Origin: Clostridium_T sp040217795
Lineage (GTDB): Bacteria > Bacillota > Clostridia > Clostridiales > Clostridiaceae
Length of the DNA stretch: 6,573 bases
NCBI GenBank assembly: GCA_040217795.1
Contig: JBEHWK010000170.1
Location: forward strand, 1 to 6,573
Direction of reading: 5' to 3'
The notes under the pieces were generated by a model. The model had not been told where the DNA came from, made no database searches, and worked only from the letters and a program-made list of their open reading frames with translations. Below, piece by piece: positions 1-4,161 of this stretch (position 1 is the stretch's first letter; each line of letters begins with the position of its first letter). The position numbers and the translations under genes were made by a program.

Positions 1-331
1 ATTTGGCCTTATCTTCTCTTGAGGTGGCTTTCAGCTCCCAAATCTTTATATATTCATCATTCCTTTTTCTTAAAATGCATCTGCCGATATTTTTCCTGAA
101 TATGCTTCTGTCTTTATTCTCTTTGACAAAATGCTGTTCCAGACGTGAAGGAAGCTGATTTTCTCCTGTATGGGTGCCGATTCTCACTATCCTGTCTCCA
201 TCATGTCCATATTCGTTCTTTTCAAATAAAATATATATCCCATTCTTAGGTATGCTTTTCTTATCAAAAGGGAATCTGAACCTTTCCAGATTTCTGAGCA
301 GCTTATGCAGCTTGCAGCAAGCTTCACTCAT
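1..331 (-). CDS. GIY-YIG-type nuclease family protein, N-terminal 110 residues (runs off the window)
   Basis: The minus-strand frame from ATG 331 is open to the window edge, so the C-terminus is missing. Residues 31-33 are GIY and residues 50-52 are RIG in the context VRIGTHTG, about 17 residues later. This is the spacing and setting of the GIY-YIG endonuclease fold, with the YIG tyrosine replaced. Arg63 in LPSRLEQHF fits the conserved helix arginine, and KDRSIFRKNIG follows at about 73-83. GIY-YIG nucleases cut DNA with a divalent metal; relatives of this stand-alone type are common in accessory and defence regions, but the target is unknown. ATG 331 is chosen because AAGGGGG lies about 7 nt upstream and because an in-frame ATG at 361 falls inside the TATAAT box. 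The gene begins only 58 bp from the transposon end. The family call is good; a role in defence is inference. Confidence 0.72.
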   Translation of the reverse strand, partial: MSEACCKLHKLLRNLERFRFPFDKKSIPKNGIYILFEKNEYGHDGDRIVRIGTHTGENQLPSRLEQHFVKENKDRSIFRKNIGRCILRKRNDEYIKIWELKATSREDKAK

Positions 332-359
332 TTTAATGCCCCCTTCAAAATTTGTTCCC

Positions 360-388
360 ATTATAAAGACACTTCTGTTGTTATCAGT
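360..388 (-). promoter_or_regulatory. Promoter of the GIY-YIG gene: TATAAT box with weak -35
   Basis: On the minus strand a perfect TATAAT spans 365-360. At 17-bp spacing the -35 hexamer would be ACTGAT (388-383), a poor match. Transcription would begin near 353, leaving about 22 nt that include the AAGGGGG ribosome binding site before ATG 331. The -35 region ends one or two bases from the transposon tip at 390, so the insertion changed everything upstream of it. Confidence 0.45.
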
Positions 389-389
389 T

Positions 390-480
390 TGTTAACTGTT
401 TTTGACCTGTTGAAATGACTAAAAACTGCTCTGATTGATTGTCACTGGATAGTTCTGTATAATGTCATTATTATATAGAA
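390..480 (+). repeat. Left terminal inverted repeat with transposase-type boxes
   Basis: It aligns without gaps to the reverse complement of 3685-3775. TGTTAACTGTT (offset 0) matches 11/11, CTGCTCT (offset 36) 7/7, TGTCA (offset 50) 5/5 and TGTCATT (offset 73) 7/7, and TAGAA ends at offset 90. By hand count about 52 of the first 80 positions agree. TGTYA-like boxes start at offsets 0, 50 and 73, with a degenerate TGACT at 26, so they recur roughly every 24 bp. This is how multiple TnsB/MuA-type binding sites are laid out. Confidence 0.8.
435..463 (+). promoter_or_regulatory. Transposon operon promoter (TTGATT-17-TATAAT)
   Basis: TTGATT (435-440) and a perfect TATAAT (458-463) are separated by 17 bp, predicting a start near 470. 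The promoter lies inside the left terminal repeat: the -35 shares its last base with the TGTCA box at 440, and the -10 shares its last base with the TGTCATT box at 463. Transposase bound to the end would therefore probably block its own transcription. It is the only strong promoter seen for the operon. Confidence 0.7.
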
Positions 481-488
481 AGGAAAGA

Positions 489-530
489 CCCCAAGGAACT
501 CCATCTTTGCAGGAAAAGCGTTCCAAGGGG
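489..530 (+). promoter_or_regulatory. Leader hairpin burying the first ribosome binding site
   Basis: CCCC (489-492) pairs with GGGG (527-530) and GGAAC (495-499) with GTTCC (520-524), separated by an AA/AA internal loop. CTTT (505-508) can pair with AAAG (515-518) above. The 3' arm contains AAGGGG (525-530), the only Shine-Dalgarno-like sequence 9 nt before ATG 540. The hairpin begins about 19 nt after the predicted transcription start and would lower translation of the first frame. Confidence 0.5.
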
Positions 531-539
531 CCAATCACG

Positions 540-602
540 ATGATTATTATATCAAACTATGAGTTGATTTTCAACAATGAACACGATTTTTTTATACTAT
601 GA
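540..602 (+). CDS. Short start frame (20 aa), probable N-terminus of the zinc-ribbon protein
   Basis: ATG 540 has AAGGGG 9 nt upstream and opens a 20-codon frame, MIIISNYELIFNNEHDFFIL, ending at TGA 600-602. Just before the end, T_TTT_TTT at 587-593 is a canonical X_XXY_YYZ heptamer in the right phase for -1 slippage. Slipping there joins residue 18 to Tyr-Thr and then to Met1 of the 599 frame, giving about 178 residues. The stop also overlaps ATG 599 (ATGA), so coupled re-initiation is possible. The hydrophobic start followed by a CPxCG zinc ribbon resembles, from memory, the usual beginning of DUF6431-type proteins, which favours a single product. A loss of one T from an original T8 run would look the same. 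Confidence 0.5.
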   Translation: MIIISNYELIFNNEHDFFIL

Positions 603-1075
603 GCAATGAACCGGATATTGTATGCCCTGAATGTGGAGGTCATCTCCAGTACCGAGACAGCCGGCTTCGCATATGCAAGCGCTATGGCGGCGATTCAACC
701 CACATCCTGATCCGCCGTCTTAAATGCAGTTGCGGAAAGATGCATAACGAGATGCCGGACATCCTTGTCCCTCACAAGCACTACGCAAATGAGGTCATCG
801 AAAATGTCCTGGATGAGGTGTCCACCCCCTTCGATGAGTCAACAGAGGATTATCCCTGCGAGGCAACCATGAATCGATGGAAGCAGTGGCTCATGAAGAA
901 CCTGCAGCAGATAGACGGCACACTCCGTTCTGTAAGTTACACCATGCTTGGATTTTCTGAAAAGCTTCTGAAATTCAGGTGTTCATTGCTCGATATTTTA
1001 CGCAATAACGGCAGCGGGTGGCTTTCTGCCATCCTGCGTCTTATCTGTAATTCCAGTTTTCGTCTGAGTCCTTAG
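599..1075 (+). CDS. DUF6431-like zinc-ribbon protein of the transposon
   Basis: The 158-residue product has a zinc ribbon: Cys9-x2-Cys12 (CPECGG), then Cys43-x-Cys45 with His49 in RLKCSCGKMH, followed by the PDILVPHKHY block (about 53-62). That order, with a basic RRL segment between the metal-binding pairs, resembles the DUF6431 family; the match is from memory. The segment at about 87-99 (CEATMNRWKQW) may be a helix of a DNA-binding domain. The role is unknown; DNA or RNA binding, for regulation or target choice, is inferred from the zinc ribbon and the linkage to transposition genes. ATG 599 has no ribosome binding site of its own (T-rich upstream), so translation must come from the 540 frame by -1 slippage or re-initiation. 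The next gene starts 90 nt downstream. Confidence 0.7.
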   Translation: MSNEPDIVCPECGGHLQYRDSRLRICKRYGGDSTHILIRRLKCSCGKMHNEMPDILVPHKHYANEVIENVLDEVSTPFDESTEDYPCEATMNRWKQWLMKNLQQIDGTLRSVSYTMLGFSEKLLKFRCSLLDILRNNGSGWLSAILRLICNSSFRLSP

Positions 1076-1110
1076 TGGGACTATTGTTTATGCACCTGAT
1101 TTGTTTTGAT

Positions 1111-1155
1111 GGCATCGTTGAGAAAATGATACGATACCTCCATAAATAAGGAGGT
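1111..1155 (+). promoter_or_regulatory. Competing hairpins at the transposase ribosome binding site
   Basis: ACCTCC (1136-1141) is the exact complement of GGAGGT (1150-1155) across an 8-nt loop, so the strong site AAGGAGGTG before ATG 1166 can be buried. An upstream alternative hairpin pairs GG-C-ATCGT (1111-1118) with ACGAT-A-CC (1131-1138, one mismatch). It uses the same ACC bases, so the two structures exclude each other. This would act as a translational brake on the transposase that can be relieved by the first hairpin. Confidence 0.45.
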
Positions 1156-1165
1156 GTTTATCAAC

Positions 1166-2527
1166 ATGAACAACACAATAGATAACTGGAAAGAAGAAAC
1201 TGCTTTGCTAAGGCATGAAATCATCGCGCCACTGCTGGATCAATCCCTTGACACTCATAAAAAACAGCAACTGAGGGTCATGCAGGCTGAAAAATACGGA
1301 ATCTCCGTCAGGAGCATTTACCGTTATGAGGATGCATACCTAAGGGACGGCTTTGCCGGCCTTAAGCCCAGGGAACGGGATAAACGACCGTCTCCTAAGC
1401 TCCCTGGCAACTTCAGGGAACTGGTACAGGAGGCCATCCTTCTCAAAAGAGAAGTTCCGTCCAGGAGCATAAACCAGATCATACTGATTTTGGAGATGGA
1501 AGGACGTGTGACACCCGGTGTCCTTGCGAGACCAACACTGCAGCGCCATCTCTACAATGCAGGTTTTGGCAAGAAGCAGATGAAGAAATATGTGGAGGCA
1601 AAATCCACTTCATCCGGGCGCTTCGTAAAGCCTCACAGGATGATGCTCATCCAGGCCGACATCAAGTATGGCCCCAAACTTCCCATTGGCAAGAACGGTG
1701 CAAAGGTTCAGACGTATCTTTCCTCGGCAATAGATGACCACAGCCGGTTTGTTGTATCCTCAGGTTTTTATGATAACCAGGAGGCTGCCATCGTGGAAGA
1801 CACCTTTCATAAAGCGATCCTAAAATTTGGGAAATTTGACGGGGCTTATGTGGATAATGGCAAACAGTATGTCTCAAAACAACTGGTAAAGACATTCGCA
1901 AAACTGGGAATAAGGCATCTACGCTGCAAACCATATGTTGCAAAAAGTAAAGGCAAAATTGAAATTTTCAATAAATTGGTAGATTCATTCAACGCTGAAA
2001 TCAAAGCTGCCAAAATAAAATCCATGGATGAGCTGAACTATCTCTGGAATGTTTGGCTTGAGGCTTACTATCATGATAAACCTCATGATTCCCTTGGTGA
2101 TGACGTGACACCAAGGATGGCATGGAACCGCGACAGCCGGACTCTCACCTTTCTGGATGTCAATGTGGTTGCTGAAGCATTTCTGCACCATGAACAGCGC
2201 AGTGTTGACAAAAGTGGCTGTATCAGTTTCAAGGGCCGCAAATATGAAGTAGGCCTGAGTCTAATCGGTGCTGTGGTTGAGATAGCCTACGACCCGATGA
2301 ACTGTGAGTCTGTAACTGTCACTTACCGTGACATGGCTCCCTTTGAAGCAAGACCACTTGAAATCGGAGAGTTCTGCAAGAAAGGCCCGAAGGTTCCGGA
2401 ACACCTTCTCCCTACTGAACCTGAATCCTCAAGGTTTCTGAATGGGCTTGAAAAGAAATATCATGAGAAAAAAGTCCAGGCCGCCAATGCTATTTCATTC
2501 GGTTCCTATAACAAAGAGAGGTGTTGA
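1166..2527 (+). CDS. DDE transposase, TniA/TnsB/Mu-type (rve integrase core plus Mu C-terminal-like domain)
   Basis: This 453-residue protein should catalyse strand cleavage and joining at the element's ends. An N-terminal helix-turn-helix (about 35-60, AEKYGISVRSIYRYE) is followed by a second DNA-binding region (about 84-135). The catalytic core has Asp165 (QADIKYGP), Asp230 (AYVDNGKQYV) and Glu266 (KGKIEIF), with exactly 35 residues between the last two. A beta-rich C-terminal part (about 345-395, SFKGRKYEVG) fits the Mu transposase C-terminal barrel. ATG 1166 is chosen over the in-frame GTG 1154 because that GTG is part of the AAGGAGGTG ribosome binding site. The ATPase follows after 2 nt. 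The length is short for TnsB (about 700) but usual for TniA-like or IS481/IS21-like proteins. No frameshift is seen, so it is probably active. Confidence 0.9.
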   Translation: MNNTIDNWKEETALLRHEIIAPLLDQSLDTHKKQQLRVMQAEKYGISVRSIYRYEDAYLRDGFAGLKPRERDKRPSPKLPGNFRELVQEAILLKREVPSRSINQIILILEMEGRVTPGVLARPTLQRHLYNAGFGKKQMKKYVEAKSTSSGRFVKPHRMMLIQADIKYGPKLPIGKNGAKVQTYLSSAIDDHSRFVVSSGFYDNQEAAIVEDTFHKAILKFGKFDGAYVDNGKQYVSKQLVKTFAKLGIRHLRCKPYVAKSKGKIEIFNKLVDSFNAEIKAAKIKSMDELNYLWNVWLEAYYHDKPHDSLGDDVTPRMAWNRDSRTLTFLDVNVVAEAFLHHEQRSVDKSGCISFKGRKYEVGLSLIGAVVEIAYDPMNCESVTVTYRDMAPFEARPLEIGEFCKKGPKVPEHLLPTEPESSRFLNGLEKKYHEKKVQAANAISFGSYNKERC

Positions 2528-2529
2528 CC

Positions 2530-3345
2530 ATGTATGAAGAATTCTTCGGTATGCATCACACTCCTTTTGTAAGAGACATTCCATGCAATGACCTCTACGA
2601 ATCGTCCCATGTAGAGGAAATCCTCGGCAGGCTCTCCTATGCAGCAGACAGGCAGCTGTTCACCGTACTTACGGCGGATGCCGGATGCGGAAAGTCCACT
2701 ATCATCCGCAGATTCACCGAGTCACTTTCCGGCGATAGTTATATTCTGCTGTATTTGTCTGATTCAAAGCTCACTCCAAGGTGGTTCTATAAAGGATTGC
2801 TAGACCAGCTAGGTATTGAATCCAAGTTCTATAGGGGCGATGCAAAAAGGCAGCTTCACAAGGAAATCGAGATTATCCGAGGAGTCCAGAAGAAAAAGGT
2901 TGTCTGTGTGCTGGATGAGGCACATCTTCTGGAAAAGGAAACACTGGAAGAATTCCGTTTTCTGCTGAATTTTAAATTCGATTCAATGAGCCCCATGTCT
3001 CTGATACTGGTAGGACAGTCGGAGCTATGGGATAAGCTTAAGCTTCAGCGCTATGCAGCCATAAGACAGCGTATTGACATGAATTGCATCTTGCCGCACC
3101 TTGATTTGTCACAGACCAGCGAATACATAAAATCTCACCTGAAGTACGCCGGTTGTGACCATGAACTTTTTACCGACAAGGCTGTGGAGGAAATCTATCG
3201 TTCCTCAACCGGCACCATGCGGGTCATAAACCGCATCTGCGAAAAGTGTCTGATGTATGCCTTCCAGCAGCGAAAAAAGCTGATTGATGACCATGCCATA
3301 CGGTATGTCATTGAACATGAGATGTTAGGAGGCGGTGGAGCATGA
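2530..3345 (+). CDS. AAA ATPase, ExeA/TniB-like transposition protein
   Basis: The product has 271 residues. The N-terminus, MYEEFFGMHHTPF, is the hallmark of ExeA-like/TniB ATPases. The Walker A region is TADAGCGKST (48-57, Lys55), where Ala49 replaces the usual first glycine. Walker B is VVCVLDEAH (124-132, Asp129-Glu130), the sensor-1 region is LILVGQSEL (158-166), and arginines in RYAAIRQRID (174-183) could serve as the finger. In TniB, TnsC, MuB and IstB systems such an ATPase picks the target and activates the transposase; this is the likely role here, by position directly after the transposase (2-nt gap). ATG 2530 is chosen because AGAGGTG ends 6 nt upstream; the in-frame GTG 2521 lies inside that site. 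The stop overlaps the next ATG (ATGA at 3342-3345), indicating coupled translation. Confidence 0.88.
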   Translation: MYEEFFGMHHTPFVRDIPCNDLYESSHVEEILGRLSYAADRQLFTVLTADAGCGKSTIIRRFTESLSGDSYILLYLSDSKLTPRWFYKGLLDQLGIESKFYRGDAKRQLHKEIEIIRGVQKKKVVCVLDEAHLLEKETLEEFRFLLNFKFDSMSPMSLILVGQSELWDKLKLQRYAAIRQRIDMNCILPHLDLSQTSEYIKSHLKYAGCDHELFTDKAVEEIYRSSTGTMRVINRICEKCLMYAFQQRKKLIDDHAIRYVIEHEMLGGGGA

Positions 3346-3650
3346 TAGAATATGGATGCGTACAGACCGCTGGCAGAAAAACATCTCGTTGGACTGGTTC
3401 ACTGAAGCTTAAAAGAAACATCCATCCTTATGAGATGGAAGTATCGGCAAGGGGCAGCTATTTCCATATTATTTTTGGAAGGCATGCCTATGGAAATTTC
3501 CTGTGCATCCCCAACTGGGATGTCGGATGCGAACTCGTTGACTACAGCGATACGTTCTGGAATACTGAGTGCCTTTCAAAACAGCTGAAGAAAGTTGATG
3601 CAATATCAGTTGCACAGGCACTTGCTGCTGTAAAGCAATATTTGAAATAG
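3342..3650 (+). CDS. Conserved small protein of unknown function (DUF6618-like), 102 aa
   Basis: A 102-residue protein with no signal peptide or membrane segment. The middle is rich in conserved-looking aromatic and glycine residues: ARGSYFHIIFGRHAYGNFLCIPNWDVG (about 36-62), then DTFWN (70-74), and a C-terminal helix (about 86-101). From memory it resembles DUF6618 proteins found on plasmids and integrative elements of Firmicutes; this was not checked. The start overlaps the ATPase stop by 4 nt, so it belongs to the transposition operon and is probably made in step with the ATPase. It is the last gene before the right end and could be an accessory transposition factor or cargo. It has no resemblance to TniQ or a resolvase that I can see. 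Confidence 0.65.
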   Translation: MIEYGCVQTAGRKTSRWTGSLKLKRNIHPYEMEVSARGSYFHIIFGRHAYGNFLCIPNWDVGCELVDYSDTFWNTECLSKQLKKVDAISVAQALAAVKQYLK

Positions 3651-3656
3651 ATTTTT

Positions 3657-3686
3657 AAGTATGCGGGGTTTATACCCTGCATGCTT
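3657..3686 (+). repeat. Imperfect 12-bp hairpin after the last transposon gene
   Basis: AAGTATGCGGGG (3657-3668) pairs with CCCTGCATGCTT (3675-3686) around the loop TTTATA, with two G-T wobbles. It starts 7 nt after the stop codon. The tail is CTACAAATC, without a T run on either strand, so it is not a standard intrinsic terminator. It may protect or end the mRNA by other means. Confidence 0.45.
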
Positions 3687-3775
3687 CTACAAATCAATGA
3701 CATACTCATGAACAATTCATTGACAGCATATGAGAGCAGATTTATGACAAACGGAGAAATCTTTAACAGTTAACA
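3685..3775 (-). repeat. Right terminal inverted repeat with transposase-type boxes
   Basis: Read on the minus strand from 3775 it begins TGTTAACTGTT, with TGTCA at offsets 26, 50 and 73 and CTGCTCT at offset 36, in perfect register with the left end. The box at offset 26 is intact here (TGTCA) but degenerate on the left (TGACT), so the two ends are not equivalent. The inner edge touches the hairpin at 3657-3686. The outer edge meets AT-rich DNA with no copy of the left flank. Confidence 0.8.
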
Positions 3776-3872
3776 TTTGTGTTTTACATCCACATCACTA
3801 TTTTACCAGTTTTTATACTTTAATAAAAGTTTATCCAATATATTTCGACATGAATTTGAACATTATATTAAC
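3776..3872. other. AT-rich flank to the right of the transposon
   Basis: About 97 bp of very AT-rich DNA between the transposon tip and the minus-strand terminator. I see no convincing frame, promoter or repeat in it. It carries no copy of the left flank (CAGTT), so it does not show a target duplication. Confidence 0.5.
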
Positions 3873-3919
3873 AAAAAAACACCCCATAGTCAGACTTTTA
3901 TTTGTCTGTCCTATAGGGT
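3873..3919 (-). terminator. Intrinsic terminator, minus strand (downstream)
   Basis: On the minus strand GGGT at 3919-3916 pairs with 3884-3881, CTAT (3914-3911) with ATAG (3889-3886), and GTCTG (3908-3904) with CAGAC (3895-3891). That gives about 13 pairs with one mismatch and a small internal loop, around an 8-nt loop. The minus-strand transcript then reads seven U residues (A run at 3873-3879). It would end transcription of the small frame at 3898-4053 and shield the transposon from read-through. Confidence 0.7.
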
Positions 3920-4053
3920 AGATTTATTTCCCAGAGAATTGATTTTATATCAAACCCACCGTTGTTCCAACTCCATATTCTTTTCAAGAATATGTTTAAA
4001 GGTCTCTGAAAACTGTTCACCAAATCATCCTTCAGCATTTCATCTAAAAACAT
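3898..4053 (-). CDS. Possible small ORF or gene remnant, 51 aa
   Basis: The minus-strand frame from ATG 4053 to TAA 3900-3898 gives 51 residues beginning MFLDEMLKDD and ending LPYRTDK. The middle, NIFLKRIWSWNNGG, is aromatic and basic. The frame sits between two intrinsic terminators, and its stop lies in the loop of the downstream one, as is common at a true gene end. Against this, the ribosome binding site is weak (AAGAAG, only 1 nt before the ATG) and the upstream terminator would cut its transcription. I do not recognise the product. It may be the 3' remnant of a lost gene or chance coding in AT-rich DNA. Confidence 0.3.
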   Translation of the reverse strand: MFLDEMLKDDLVNSFQRPLNIFLKRIWSWNNGGFDIKSILWEINLPYRTDK

Positions 4054-4060
4054 ACTTCTT

Positions 4061-4092
4061 GCAAATATAAAAAGACTGCCTTAACAGTCTTC
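4061..4092 (-). terminator. Intrinsic terminator of the helicase gene
   Basis: On the minus strand AAGACTG (4091-4085) pairs perfectly with CAGTCTT (4078-4072) around a 6-nt loop and is followed by TTTATATTT. It lies about 70 nt after the helicase stop codon at 4162. Confidence 0.7.
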
Positions 4093-4161
4093 ATATAAAT
4101 CAATATTCCTAATTTACACAATCAATACTTACATAATATAGAATTAATATTCTCATTACTA

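Larger units (their letters stand above)
390..3775 (+). mobile_element. Compact TniA/TniB-type (Mu/Tn7-like) transposon, 3386 bp
   Basis: The outermost inverted repeat is TGTTAACTGTT at 390-400 and its reverse complement at 3765-3775. Everything between points one way: a short start frame, a DUF6431-like zinc-ribbon protein, a D,D(35)E transposase, an AAA ATPase and a 102-residue unknown. The start with TGT and end with ACA fit the Mu/Tn7/Tn5053 class, in which a DDE transposase works with an AAA ATPase. No TniQ/TnsD-like target protein, resolvase or other cargo is present. GC content is visibly higher than in the minus-strand helicase to the right, consistent with separate origin. No matching 5-bp target duplication is seen: CAGTT lies to the left and TTTGT to the right. 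The boundaries are therefore set by the repeats alone. Confidence 0.8.

Noticed and set aside
331..361. ATG 361 as the nuclease start
   Set aside because: It overlaps the TATAAT box and lacks a ribosome binding site; ATG 331 has AAGGGGG at good spacing.
174..395. Plus-strand open frame of 73 codons
   Set aside because: It is antisense to the GIY-YIG gene, whose frame gives recognisable motifs, and it has no ribosome binding site.
390..480. CRISPR-like or tandem repeat at the transposon end
   Set aside because: The spaced TGTCA boxes are short and mirrored at the other end, which fits transposase sites; no repeat-spacer array is present.
1067..1082. Terminator after the zinc-ribbon gene (AGTCC/GGACT)
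   Set aside because: Only 5 bp of stem and a broken T tract (ATTGTTT); too weak, and the downstream transposase seems to depend on the same transcript.
1154..1165. GTG 1154 as the transposase start
   Set aside because: The GTG is part of the AAGGAGGTG ribosome binding site; ATG 1166 has correct spacing.
1340..2191. Three minus-strand open frames within the transposase
   Set aside because: They are shadows of the transposase, which has a full set of catalytic motifs on the plus strand.
2521..2529. GTG 2521 as the ATPase start
   Set aside because: It lies inside the AGAGGTG site; ATG 2530 begins the conserved MYEEFFG sequence.
3657..3686. Intrinsic terminator of the transposon operon
   Set aside because: The hairpin is good but neither strand has a T run after it, so it is listed only as a hairpin.
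3777..4070. Plus-strand open frame of 97 codons
   Set aside because: It begins at a non-ATG codon, runs through the minus-strand terminator stem and has low-complexity composition without a ribosome binding site.
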